Source of the DNA: Azospirillum oryzae
Lineage (GTDB): Bacteria; Pseudomonadota; Alphaproteobacteria; Azospirillales; Azospirillaceae
Direction: 5' to 3'
Length of the DNA: 64,000 bases
Assembly: GCF_008364795.1 (NCBI RefSeq)
Contig: NZ_VTTM01000016.1
Location: 101,496 to 165,495 of the forward strand
A program made the translations under genes and the position numbers. Within the stretch, counting starts at the first letter, position 1. Each line of letters begins with the position of its first letter. Below the pieces are notes generated by a model that saw nothing but the letters and a program-made list of their open reading frames with translations, did no database searches and was not told the origin of the DNA. Shown piece by piece: positions 28,849 through 38,856 of the stretch.

Positions 28849-29050
28849 GAAATCTCGCATACTGGTTCTTGGCGATGGTCCCGAAGTCCGGCTGTCGTAC
28901 CGCGTCCTCGGCCTGCTTGACCCGGCTGATCGAAAGCGTTACACAGCCAAAAATGCGTGAATACCGGTAGGGATGTGCAGCGTAGGGTCGCGCGTCGCGC
29001 CATGCCCGCCGCCGGCCATGCCGCTCACGCCACAAAGGTCGGATGGCGAG

Positions 29051-29437
29051 ATGGTGGACACGGTCGAAAAGACGCGGACGATCCTGGTGGTCGAGGACAA
29101 TGTGCTGATGCGCAAGCTCTTCGTCCGCTGCCTGGAGGAAGGCGGCTTCACCGTCGTCGAGGCGTCCGACGCCTCCTCCGTGCTGGACCTGATGCGTGAC
29201 ATGGCGCCCGATCTGGTGGTGATGGACATCGTCATGCCCGGCCTGTCCGGGCTGGACCTGATCCGGCAGATCCGCGCCGACGCCGATCTCGCCGCCGCGA
29301 CGGTCATTGCCGTCACCAACCTCGCCACGCCCGCCGACAAGCGCCGGCTGGCCGAGGCCGGCTTCGACGGCCATGTGTCCAAGCCGATCAAGCCCAAGGA
29401 ATTCCAGGCTGCGGTCGCCGGTTTCCTCGGCACGTGA
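29051..29437 (+). CDS. Single-domain response regulator (receiver only)
   Basis: A 128-residue CheY-like protein. The acidic pocket is in ILVVEDN, the phosphoacceptor aspartate in LVVMDIVMPGLSG, and the switch lysine in VSKPIKPKEF. There is no output domain. The ATG at 29051 removes 26 unlikely upstream residues. It is divergent from kdp and 75 bp upstream of the Pel locus on the same strand. It could pass a signal to the Pel system or a distant kinase, but no partner can be assigned. Confidence 0.85.
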   Translation: MVDTVEKTRTILVVEDNVLMRKLFVRCLEEGGFTVVEASDASSVLDLMRDMAPDLVVMDIVMPGLSGLDLIRQIRADADLAAATVIAVTNLATPADKRRLAEAGFDGHVSKPIKPKEFQAAVAGFLGT

Positions 29438-29512
29438 GCCGCGAAATCTGATCCGGCGGCTCTGACTTAGCGTATCACCCGAAACACACGCAAAAGCGGA
29501 GGGGCCGCAGCG

Positions 29513-30439
<927 letters not shown>

Positions 30440-30473
30440 GCAAGAGAGACTTGAGCAAAAGGATAGGGGTGGC

Positions 30474-31364
30474 GTGACCGGTGGTTCGATCGGGCGGCGG
30501 GCTGTCGCCGGAGGGCTGATGTCGGGTGTGGCGCTGCTGGCGCTGCCCAACAGGAGCCTGCGGGCCGCCGATGCCGGCCACGCTACCGCTGCATCCGATC
30601 CCTGGGCGGTCTATTACGCCGACGCGGCCCCGCTGTCCGCCTTCCGGCCCTACCGGCTTCTGGTGCTGGACAGCCGCACCCACCCGCCGCTTTCGCCGCT
30701 GGCCGATCGCGGCAAGACCCTGCTCGGCTATCTCAGCGTGGGGGAGGTCGAGACGCACCGCCCCTGGTTCGGGCGGGTGAAGGCCTGGGGAATCCTGGAC
30801 CAGGAGAACCCCAACTGGTCCGGCAGCTTTTATGTCGACGTGCGCGACCGCCGCTGGGTCAAGCTGGTGGTGGAGGAACTGGTGCCCGCCATCCTGCGCG
30901 AGGGCTTCCAAGGCGTCTTCCTCGACACGCTCGACAACCCGCCGCATCTGGAACGCACCGATCCGAAGCGCTGGCGCGGCATGACCGACGCGGCGGCGGC
31001 GCTGGTGCGCGCCATCCGCCGCAATTGGCCCGACATCGGCCTGATGCAGAACCGCGCCTACGAGATCCTGCCGCAGACCGCCCCGCTGCTGAGCCATGTG
31101 CTGGGCGAGAGCGTCTATGCGGGTTGGGACTTCGCCGCCAAGCGCCCGCACCGCCAGAGCGCCGAGGATTACCGGTTCCAGGTCGAGGCCTTGAAGGCCG
31201 CCGGGGCGCTGAATCCGCGCCTCGCCATCCATACCCTGGATTACTGGGATCCGGCCGACGCCGCGGGCATCCGGGCCATCTACGATCTGCAGCGCGCGAA
31301 CGGCTTCGCCCCCTACGTCTCGACGGTCGAACTCGACCGCCTGATCCCGGAGCCGCCGCGGTGA
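30474..31364 (+). CDS. PelA hydrolase half: GH114 family glycosidase
   Basis: A 296-residue exported protein corresponding to the N-terminal glycoside hydrolase domain of PelA (endo-alpha-1,4-polygalactosaminidase, GH114). An export signal begins GRRAVAGGLMSGVALLALP, where the arginine pair could mark the Tat route. The barrel then shows WAVYYAD, LLGYLSVGEVE, GFQGVFLDTLDN with acidic residues, and IGLMQNRAYEIL. In Pseudomonas this domain is fused to the deacetylase; here it is a separate protein. The GTG at 30474 is the start, and the stop overlaps the next gene by GTGA. Confidence 0.85.
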   Translation: MTGGSIGRRAVAGGLMSGVALLALPNRSLRAADAGHATAASDPWAVYYADAAPLSAFRPYRLLVLDSRTHPPLSPLADRGKTLLGYLSVGEVETHRPWFGRVKAWGILDQENPNWSGSFYVDVRDRRWVKLVVEELVPAILREGFQGVFLDTLDNPPHLERTDPKRWRGMTDAAAALVRAIRRNWPDIGLMQNRAYEILPQTAPLLSHVLGESVYAGWDFAAKRPHRQSAEDYRFQVEALKAAGALNPRLAIHTLDYWDPADAAGIRAIYDLQRANGFAPYVSTVELDRLIPEPPR

Positions 31365-33640
31365 AGCGTCTGTTCAAAGCAGCAGCGCTCGCCCTCGGCC
31401 TGCTCCTGCCCGGCATGGCCCCTTCCGTGCTCGCCGCCGGTTCTCCCACGACGGCCGCGACGGCTCAGCAGACGGTGCCGCGCACCATCCTGGCGCTGGT
31501 CGACCTGCGCGAGGAAAGCACGATCCGTCTCAGCCGCATCCACACGATGGTGGAACTGCCGCTGAACCATCTCGGCCTGTCGGTGGTCTATTGGAACGTC
31601 GCCGACGGGCTGCCCGACCTGTCGCGATATCCCGACCTGCGCGGCATCGTCACTTGGTTCGCGGGGGATCCCTTCACCGATGTCGGCGCCTACATCGCGT
31701 GGGCCGGACGCGCGATGGACCGCGGCGTCCGGTTCGCCGTGCTGGGCCAGTCCGGGGTGCGGCTGGAGCGCGGCGGCAAGCCGGTGCCGCTGGCCGTTGC
31801 CAACCGCTTCTTCGCCCGGTTCGGTCTGCGTGACGACGACGGCTATTCCGACCTGACCTACAAATCCCGGCCGATTCTGGCCGATGGCATGATCGGCTTC
31901 GAACGGCCGTTGTCGGGGGTGCTGCCCGGCTACCCGCTGTTCCGCAAGGCCGACGAGCGCTTCGCCTCCCATCTGGTGATGCGGCGCGGCGACGACCCGG
32001 CGAGCGACAGCCATCTGGTGGTCACCGGCCCCTCCGGCGGTCTGGTCACCGACGGCTACGGCCGCTATTTCGACGCCGAGTACAATCGGCGGCAATGGAT
32101 CGTCGATCCCTTCGCCTTCTTCCGCGACAGTTTCGCCACCGACGACCTGCCGAAGCCCGATGTCACCACCCTGTCGGGCCGGCGCCTCTATTTCAGCCAT
32201 ATCGACGGCGACGGCTGGCGCAACGTGACGGAGGTGGCGCCCTACGCCAACAGGCGTGTCCTGTCCGCCGACATGGTGCGCACCGCCGCCATCGAACCGT
32301 TTCCCGAATTGCCGGTCAGCGTCGCCCCCATCGTCGGCGACCTCGACCCGACCTGGAAGGGCACGCCGGAGTCGCTGCAGGCCGCGAAGAAACTGTTCGC
32401 CCTGCCGCAGGTGGAGCCTTCCAGCCACACCTGGACCCACCCCTTTCAATGGTCCTTCTTCAAGGATTACAACCGTCAGAACGAGGCGCCCTTCCTCAAC
32501 CGCGACAGCGGCTATCGCCCCGGCAAGCCCGACGACCATGCGGCGGAGGAGGCGGGGGAGGTGTCGGACATCGGCCGCTATGCCGTGCCGCGCGCCTATC
32601 TGCAGCAACCCTTCGACCTCGACCAGGAGATCGGCGGCGCGCTCGATTACTTCACCCGGCTGGCCCCGGCCGGCAAGCGGGCGGTTCTGGTGCAATGGTC
32701 GGGCGACACATCGCCGTTCGAGGCGGCGCTGGCCGCGGTGCGCAAGGCGGGCGGGGTCAACATCAACGGCGGCGACGCCCGCTTCGATGCCGATTTCCCC
32801 TCCATCACCGGCCTGCCGCCCATCGGCCTGCCGGTGGGGGCGGAGCGTCAGATCTACGCCGCAGGCAGCAACGAGAACACCTATACCGAGCTGTGGACCG
32901 GCCGCTTCTACGGCTACCGCAATCTCATCAACACGATGCGCCACGCCGGCAGCCCGATCCGGCTGAAGCCCTTCAACGTCTATTACCACATGTACAGCGG
33001 CCAGAAGGCGGCCAGCCTGAACGCGCTGGTCTCGGTGCTGACCGCCGCCCGCGGGCAGGAACTGGCGCCGGTCGCCGCCTCCACCTACGCCCGCATCGCC
33101 GAAGGTTTCTACACCACACGGTTCGAGCCGCTGGCGGGCGGGTCGGACGGCGGGCGGCGCTGGCGCGTGCTGGATCGCGGGGCGCTGAACACGCTGCGCT
33201 TCGACAACGCCAGCGCCAGCGCGGTCGATTTCGCCCGCTCCAGCGGCGTGCTGGGCCAGCGCCACAGCCAGGGCAGCCTGTATGTCGCGCTCGACCCCGC
33301 GGTGGCGGAGCCGGTGGTGGCGCTGACGGCGACCGCCCGCGCCGACCGCGACCCGCCCGCGGCATTGCCCTATCTGATCCAGGGACGCTGGGCCTTTTCC
33401 GCGCTTGCCGCGCAAGGGCAAGGCTTCCGCGTCGCCGCCACCGGCTATGGCGATGGTTCCATGGTCTGGCATGTGCCTCGGCCCGGCCGCTGGACGGTCA
33501 CGGCGGAGCGCGACGGGACCCGGCTGTGGTCGGGCAGCGCCGATGCGGACGCCGACGGCCGGCTGGCGCTGACCGTGCCGGTGTCCGCCATTGCGCCGCT
33601 GCTGCTGCGGCTTCGTCCGACCGACGATACGGCGGGGTAG
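31361..33640 (+). CDS. pelA: PelA deacetylase half: periplasmic Pel polysaccharide deacetylase
   Basis: A 759-residue periplasmic protein with its own signal peptide (LFKAAALALGLLLPGMAPSVLA). It aligns by motif to the linker and deacetylase (CE18-like) parts of PelA. The catalytic metal motifs are YFSHIDGDGWRN and, about 70 residues later, SSHTWTHPFQW. Partial deacetylation of Pel by this domain is needed for export and biofilm binding. It starts at GTG overlapping the upstream stop, so both halves are made in step. The C-terminal 200 residues look beta-rich. Confidence 0.87.
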   Translation: MKRLFKAAALALGLLLPGMAPSVLAAGSPTTAATAQQTVPRTILALVDLREESTIRLSRIHTMVELPLNHLGLSVVYWNVADGLPDLSRYPDLRGIVTWFAGDPFTDVGAYIAWAGRAMDRGVRFAVLGQSGVRLERGGKPVPLAVANRFFARFGLRDDDGYSDLTYKSRPILADGMIGFERPLSGVLPGYPLFRKADERFASHLVMRRGDDPASDSHLVVTGPSGGLVTDGYGRYFDAEYNRRQWIVDPFAFFRDSFATDDLPKPDVTTLSGRRLYFSHIDGDGWRNVTEVAPYANRRVLSADMVRTAAIEPFPELPVSVAPIVGDLDPTWKGTPESLQAAKKLFALPQVEPSSHTWTHPFQWSFFKDYNRQNEAPFLNRDSGYRPGKPDDHAAEEAGEVSDIGRYAVPRAYLQQPFDLDQEIGGALDYFTRLAPAGKRAVLVQWSGDTSPFEAALAAVRKAGGVNINGGDARFDADFPSITGLPPIGLPVGAERQIYAAGSNENTYTELWTGRFYGYRNLINTMRHAGSPIRLKPFNVYYHMYSGQKAASLNALVSVLTAARGQELAPVAASTYARIAEGFYTTRFEPLAGGSDGGRRWRVLDRGALNTLRFDNASASAVDFARSSGVLGQRHSQGSLYVALDPAVAEPVVALTATARADRDPPAALPYLIQGRWAFSALAAQGQGFRVAATGYGDGSMVWHVPRPGRWTVTAERDGTRLWSGSADADADGRLALTVPVSAIAPLLLRLRPTDDTAG

Positions 33641-33647
33641 GGCGGCG

Positions 33648-36626
33648 ATGCGCGCGAACATCCTCGTCGTCCTGCTGGCGCTGCTCTTGGGCATCGGCGC
33701 CAGCCTGCTGCTGATCCCGCACAGCGGCGAGCTTGCCCTGCAGAAGTTCCGCGACCGCGATTACGAAAGCGCCCGCGCGGTCTACGAGCAGCGCTATGCG
33801 GCCGGCGACCGCAGCGGCACCACGGTGATGCCGTTGACCCGGCTGTCGCTGGCCCAGGGCGACGTCGAGCGCGCCATCGCCCTGACCGAGGAGTTCGTCG
33901 CCGTCGAGCCGTCGTCCGTCGAAGCGCGGGAGTTGCTGAACCGCCTCTACCAGGATGCGCAGCGTCCCGGCGATTATCTCGAAAACCTGAAGGCGCTGGC
34001 GGAACTGCGCCACAGCGCCGACCTGTTCCGCGACCTCGCCTATGCCGCCGGCTTCCGCAACCGGATGGCGCTGAAGGTGGAGGCGCTGACCCGCTACTGC
34101 GCCCTGCGTCCCGATGATGTCGAGGCTCAGCAGGAACTGGCGGCGCTGCTGGCTGCCCGCGGCGACCATGTCGGGGCGGTGGACCGGCTGCTTCGCGCCG
34201 ACGACCGCGCCAAGGGCGAGATCCAGCCCGACAGCCGCGAACTGCTGATGAGCCTGCTGATCGACCTCGACCGCGAGGAGGAGGCGTTCGACCGCGCCCG
34301 GCGCTGGCTGGGCGAGCACCCCACCGTCGCCGACATGATCGGTCTGGCGAGCCAGCTCGCCGCGGCGTCCCGTCCCGACCTCGCCCTGCGGCTGATCGAA
34401 CCGCAGGTGACGGGGCGGGAGCATGCGCTGGCGCTGGAACTGACCTACATCGACCTGTTGATCGCCGCCGACCGCCGGGAGGAGGCGCGGACCCGCCTGT
34501 CGGCGCTTCACGGCCCGGTGGAGGATGTCCATTTCGGGCGGCTGCTGGCGCTGGAGGTGAATGCCGGCATGCTTCGACCGGCGCTGGAGGCGACCAAGGG
34601 GCGCGACCTGCATCTGGTTCCCGACTGGGTCCTCGCCGGGCTGGCTGAAAGCGCCCTGCGCGGCGGCGACCGCAGCTTCCCCGACCGCCTCTACCGCGAG
34701 TTGGGCGACGAATTCCTGAACGATTACCCGCTGCTGGCCGCCAACATCGCGCTCGGCCGCGGCGATCCCGCCGCCGCCGCGGGGTGGGCGGAGCGCGGCC
34801 TTGCCGGTGGCGCTTTGACTCCTGGCGACCAACTGGCCGCCATCCGCATCCTCGACCGCGCCGGCCGCCATGGCGCGGCGACCGCCGCCTTCGACCGGCT
34901 GCCGCTGACCGGCGGCATTCCCGACGAGCAGGTGGAGGAGCTTGCCGCCCTGTTCATCGACCTCGACCGCGCGCCGGCCGGGCTTTCCTGGTTCGAGGCG
35001 CGGCGGCAGGCCACGCCGTCGCCGGCCGCCACGCAGGGCTGGGCGCGCTTGGCCGCCAAGGCCGGCGATCCCGCCGCCGTCGCGGCGTGGCTGGCCGGAC
35101 AGCCCAAGCTGCCGGTCGGCCTGTTGCAGGACATCGCCGGCAGCGCCGCCGAACGCGCCGCCGATTCTCCTCCGGCGGCGGCGCTGGCTCTTGCCGCCTC
35201 GCAACGCGCCTTTGCGCTCGACCCGTCGCCGCGCAGCCGTCTGGCCTTCGCCAACGCCCTGACCGCCACCGGCAAGCCGGCCGAGGCGCTGCCGCTGCTG
35301 GCTCCGCTGCTGACGGATGGCGGCACGGAGGTGGAGGCGGCCTATATCGCCGCGCTGGCCGGCGCCGGGCGGTCGGAAGAACTGACCCGCCACCTGACCG
35401 CCAAGCTGGCGAAAGGCAACCTGTCCGATGCGGAACAGCAGGCCATCGTCACCATGCTGCTCGACCACAAGGCCTATCGCGCCGCCCTCCCGCTGCTGCG
35501 CGGCTGGGCCGAGGGGCAGGGCGGGGATTGGCTCGGCGTGTATGCCGATGCGGCGGCCAAGGCCAACGCGCTGCCCGACCTCGCCGCCCTGCTGCAGAGC
35601 CGGGCCGCCGCCGCTCCGCTGGCCGAGGCGGAGGATGCGCTTTACCGCGATACCCTGACGAAGTTGGGCCGCAAGGCCGACCTGCGCCGCTATTTGCTGG
35701 CGCGCGCCACCGACAGCCGTCTGCCCGCCGACAAACGGCGGGAGCCGGTATCATCCCTGCTGGCGCTTGGCGACAAAACGGGGGCGGAGCAGGCCCTGCA
35801 GCGGCTGGCGGCGGGGCAGGGACCGCAGAGCGAGGATTTCCGGCAGCTCGCCTATCTCTGGGGGCCGCGCCCGCCCGCCGCCGGCCTGGACTGGATGGAG
35901 GCGAGGGCCAGGGCGGCCTCCGACCCGGCCGAGCAGGCGGCGTGGTACGACCGTCTCGCCGAATATGGCGGCGGGCGCCGCGTCATCGCCGGGCTTGGCA
36001 GCCAAGGCGCCGCTCCGGCGCAGCCGGCGCTGAAGGCCCCCTACATCGAGGCGCTGGCGGCGGCCGGCAAGGGCAAGGAGCTGGCCCAGGCCCTGCGCAC
36101 CGCCGTGCCCGAGGAAGCCGCCCCCGACCGCCTGCGCCGCTACGCCCGCCTCGCCGAGCAGACCGGGCAGCGGGCCGCCGCCGCCCAGGCCTGGACCGCC
36201 CTGCTGACGCGCAAGCCCGAGGACGCCGACGCGCTGCGCCAGCTCGGCATGCTGGCCTATGACGAGAACCGCCTCGCCGACGCCGAACGGCTGCTGCGGC
36301 GCTACGTCGCCACCGGCCCCGACGATTACGAAGCCTACTATTTCCTGGGCGAGGCGCTGACCGCGCTGAAGCGCCCGACCGCGGCGGTTCCCTTTTACCG
36401 CACCGCCCTGTCCCAGCTGCGCCACCGCGCCGGCCGCGGCGACGCGGCGATCCAGACGGAGGCCAATCTGCTGAACCGGCTTGGCAAGGTCGACGACGCC
36501 GTGGCGCTGTTCGAATCCCTGCGCAAGCGCCGCCCGGCCGACCGCCAACTGAGGGCCGACTACGCATCGATGCTGATCGAAAACGGACGACTGCCGGAGG
36601 CCCGCCGTGTCCTGGCCCTTCCGTAA
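33648..36626 (+). CDS. pelB: PelB repeat part: membrane-anchored TPR protein
   Basis: A 992-residue protein. An N-terminal membrane helix (ILVVLLALLLGIGASLLLI) is followed by a long array of helical TPR-like repeats, for example ESARAVYEQRYAAGDRSG near the start and PEDADALRQLGMLAYDENRLADAE near the end. This matches the periplasmic scaffold of PelB, which binds PelA and guides the polymer. The outer-membrane barrel normally fused at the C-terminus is absent and is encoded by the next gene, which overlaps this one by 20 nt. Start ATG at 33648, 7 bp after pelA. Confidence 0.85.
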   Translation: MRANILVVLLALLLGIGASLLLIPHSGELALQKFRDRDYESARAVYEQRYAAGDRSGTTVMPLTRLSLAQGDVERAIALTEEFVAVEPSSVEARELLNRLYQDAQRPGDYLENLKALAELRHSADLFRDLAYAAGFRNRMALKVEALTRYCALRPDDVEAQQELAALLAARGDHVGAVDRLLRADDRAKGEIQPDSRELLMSLLIDLDREEEAFDRARRWLGEHPTVADMIGLASQLAAASRPDLALRLIEPQVTGREHALALELTYIDLLIAADRREEARTRLSALHGPVEDVHFGRLLALEVNAGMLRPALEATKGRDLHLVPDWVLAGLAESALRGGDRSFPDRLYRELGDEFLNDYPLLAANIALGRGDPAAAAGWAERGLAGGALTPGDQLAAIRILDRAGRHGAATAAFDRLPLTGGIPDEQVEELAALFIDLDRAPAGLSWFEARRQATPSPAATQGWARLAAKAGDPAAVAAWLAGQPKLPVGLLQDIAGSAAERAADSPPAAALALAASQRAFALDPSPRSRLAFANALTATGKPAEALPLLAPLLTDGGTEVEAAYIAALAGAGRSEELTRHLTAKLAKGNLSDAEQQAIVTMLLDHKAYRAALPLLRGWAEGQGGDWLGVYADAAAKANALPDLAALLQSRAAAAPLAEAEDALYRDTLTKLGRKADLRRYLLARATDSRLPADKRREPVSSLLALGDKTGAEQALQRLAAGQGPQSEDFRQLAYLWGPRPPAAGLDWMEARARAASDPAEQAAWYDRLAEYGGGRRVIAGLGSQGAAPAQPALKAPYIEALAAAGKGKELAQALRTAVPEEAAPDRLRRYARLAEQTGQRAAAAQAWTALLTRKPEDADALRQLGMLAYDENRLADAERLLRRYVATGPDDYEAYYFLGEALTALKRPTAAVPFYRTALSQLRHRAGRGDAAIQTEANLLNRLGKVDDAVALFESLRKRRPADRQLRADYASMLIENGRLPEARRVLALP

Positions 36627-38178
36627 TCGCTTTCGCGCCTCCGCGCCCTTCACCCTAACCCTCGCCCTCCTCGCCGCCGCCCCCGCCCATGCCCAAACGG
36701 CCTCGGCTCGGCTTGAAGCCGTGCGCGAGGACCGTGCCGCCCGCTTCGCCCTGCATTGGCCCGGCCCGGTCGCCACCGAAACCCAGCGCGACGGCCGCGA
36801 ACTGGTCCTGCGCTTCAACCGCCCGCTGGGCGAGGTCGCGCTCGACCGCGTGCCGGAGCGGCTGGAGTCCTGGGTCGACAACATCCTCTACGGCTACGAC
36901 AGCGTCGTCCTGGTGCTCGGCACCGGCGTCGAGGCGACGGTCGCGACCGACCGCACCGGCCTCACCGTCGCCATGACCCGCGCCCCCGCCGCCGCCCCCA
37001 GCCGCGAGGCGCAGACCGCCGACCGTGCCGCCCGCCGCCGTCTGGACTATTTCCGCGCGCTGGCGATGATGGAGGGAGGCGACGTCCGACCGGCGCGGAC
37101 CCTGCTGCGCGACCTGCTGGAACAGGACCCCAACGACGCCCAGTCCACCGCCCTGCTGGCCCAGGCGGAGGAAAGGCTCGGCCGCTGGCGCGAGGCGATC
37201 CGGGCCTATGACACGGCGCTGGAGCTGACGCCCGACGAACCCTCGCTGATCCAGGGCAAGGCGCTGCTTCTGCACGAGAATGCGGACCGCAGCCGCCTCG
37301 ACCTCGACTGGCAGAAGGTGCGCAACGCCGACATGCAGCGCATCGCCCGCTTCAGCGGGGTGCAGGACCTCGGCCGCTCCACCGCCTTCACCTGGAGCCT
37401 TGAGCGCCGCGATGTCGATGTCGACGCCGCCCGCCGGGAGGACGGCCGGCTGGAGGCGTTCCACGGCGCCCGCTCCCGGCTGGAAGCGGCGCTGGTCCAT
37501 GACTGGCCGGAGTTCGAGCGCTCCACCCTGGCGCTCTACGCCGCCCCTCAGACCCTGGGCGCCGGCTACACCCATGGCTGGCGCGGCGACGAGACGGAGA
37601 CCCGCGCCGGCTTCGCCTGGAGCGAGCCGAGCTTCGCCTTCCTGGAGGGCATCGTCGACGGCGGCCGGCGCGACCGCCTGTTCGTCCAGCATGAGGACCG
37701 GCTGTCCGACCGCTGGTTCCTGTCGCTGGGCGCCGGCTACAACCGCTACGGACTTGCCGGCGACGCCGATCTGGCGCGCAGCGCGACGGTGGAGGGATCG
37801 CTCCGCTACACGCTGAACGCGGCGGGGCCGCTGGCCAGCGTCGCCTATGTGCTGGACGCCGAATACGTCGCCCACCGCGAGGAGCGGCAGGATTCGCTTG
37901 GCCAGCCTTACGTCCCGCTGCCGGCGGCGACGCGCGAGGTTCATGCGCTGCAGCTGAATGCCGAGGATTACCTGACCGATTACGTCCGCTATGCGGTGCA
38001 GGTCGGCTACGCCTATGACCGGCGGGGCCGCAGCGGGCCGCAGGGCGCCCTCTCGCTGGGGTGGGAACCGGCGGACAATCTGGAGCTGAATTTCCGCGCC
38101 AGCCATGCCCGCTCCACCTCGCGCGGCACGGCCAGCGCGGTGAACAGCGCCGGCGTCACTCTGGTCTGGCGTTATTGA
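36607..38178 (+). CDS. PelB barrel part: outer-membrane Pel export porin
   Basis: A 523-residue outer-membrane protein starting at GTG inside the end of the preceding gene. A signal peptide ends APAHAQ. A small beta domain (about residues 25-120) comes next, then two or so TPR repeats (GRWREAIRAYDTALELTPDEP). The last 300 residues show alternating aromatic/polar strands ending in WRY, the usual terminal signature of outer-membrane beta barrels. It corresponds to the porin domain of PelB. Its own signal peptide shows that this is a true gene split and not a frameshift. Confidence 0.8.
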   Translation: MSWPFRNRFRASAPFTLTLALLAAAPAHAQTASARLEAVREDRAARFALHWPGPVATETQRDGRELVLRFNRPLGEVALDRVPERLESWVDNILYGYDSVVLVLGTGVEATVATDRTGLTVAMTRAPAAAPSREAQTADRAARRRLDYFRALAMMEGGDVRPARTLLRDLLEQDPNDAQSTALLAQAEERLGRWREAIRAYDTALELTPDEPSLIQGKALLLHENADRSRLDLDWQKVRNADMQRIARFSGVQDLGRSTAFTWSLERRDVDVDAARREDGRLEAFHGARSRLEAALVHDWPEFERSTLALYAAPQTLGAGYTHGWRGDETETRAGFAWSEPSFAFLEGIVDGGRRDRLFVQHEDRLSDRWFLSLGAGYNRYGLAGDADLARSATVEGSLRYTLNAAGPLASVAYVLDAEYVAHREERQDSLGQPYVPLPAATREVHALQLNAEDYLTDYVRYAVQVGYAYDRRGRSGPQGALSLGWEPADNLELNFRASHARSTSRGTASAVNSAGVTLVWRY

Positions 38179-38219
38179 CGGTGTGTCAACACTTTATGGT
38201 TAAAAAAGGTGGACTGGTG

Positions 38220-38843
38220 ATGCGGCGAAAGGGTGCGGGAATGATGGGCAAGGGTGTGCGGGCCTGTGGGGCGCTGCTGGCGGTTGGGCTGCTTCTGGCG
38301 GGCTGCAGCTTCGGCCGGATCAACAGCCGCGACTTCGCCCAGCCGGGGGCCGTGCTGCCGGCCGGCTCGACCGTCGCCGTCCTGCCCTTCGAGAATCTGA
38401 CCAACCACCCCAATGCCGGCCAGATCGCCGCCGACATCGTCTCCACCGAGCTGTACGGCGTCGACGGCATCCGCAGCATGGATGTGTCCCGTGTCCGCAG
38501 CCGCCTGTCCGCCGCCAAGCCGGCCGCCGACGCCACTGCGACCGAAACGCCGGCCGACTCCGCTCCGCCGGACGCCCAGGCCGCCGGCCGGACGCTGGGG
38601 GTGGACGCGGTGCTGTCCGGCAGCGTGTCGGAATATGGTTACCAGCATGGCCTGCGCGAGGAGCCGGTGGTCGGCCTGAACGCCCGGCTGGTCCGCAGCT
38701 CCGACGGCGCCGTGCTGTGGACCTCCAGCCAGTCGGAGGCCGGCCGCGGCTATTTCAGCCGCGACAGCGTCAACAACGTTGCCCAGCGCGTGGTGACGCG
38801 CATGATCGACAGCCTGCGGCCGGTGGTCGCCGGCAATCGCTGA
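38220..38843 (+). CDS. pelC: PelC outer-membrane lipoprotein
   Basis: A 207-residue lipoprotein with lipobox LLLAGC near residue 29. PelC forms a ring beneath the PelB porin that helps funnel the cationic polymer. Motifs include VAVLPFENLTNHPNAG and GVDAVLSGSVSEYGY, typical of PelC/CsgG-like folds. An acidic or Ala/Pro-rich insert (AADATATETPADSAPPDAQ) is unusual. ATG at 38220 is chosen; ATGs at 38196 and 38241 are also open. A TTGAC-N5-GTCAA repeat precedes it. Confidence 0.85.
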   Translation: MRRKGAGMMGKGVRACGALLAVGLLLAGCSFGRINSRDFAQPGAVLPAGSTVAVLPFENLTNHPNAGQIAADIVSTELYGVDGIRSMDVSRVRSRLSAAKPAADATATETPADSAPPDAQAAGRTLGVDAVLSGSVSEYGYQHGLREEPVVGLNARLVRSSDGAVLWTSSQSEAGRGYFSRDSVNNVAQRVVTRMIDSLRPVVAGNR

Positions 38844-38856
38844 GGCCTCGACCAGC

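Noticed and set aside
31355..31370. Frameshift splitting one pelA
   Set aside because: The second ORF starts in a GTGA overlap and has its own signal peptide; the first ends cleanly after the GH114 domain.
36600..36630. Frameshift splitting one pelB into two
   Set aside because: The downstream ORF begins with a convincing signal peptide and a beta domain absent from a simple TPR continuation, so a real gene split is the better reading.
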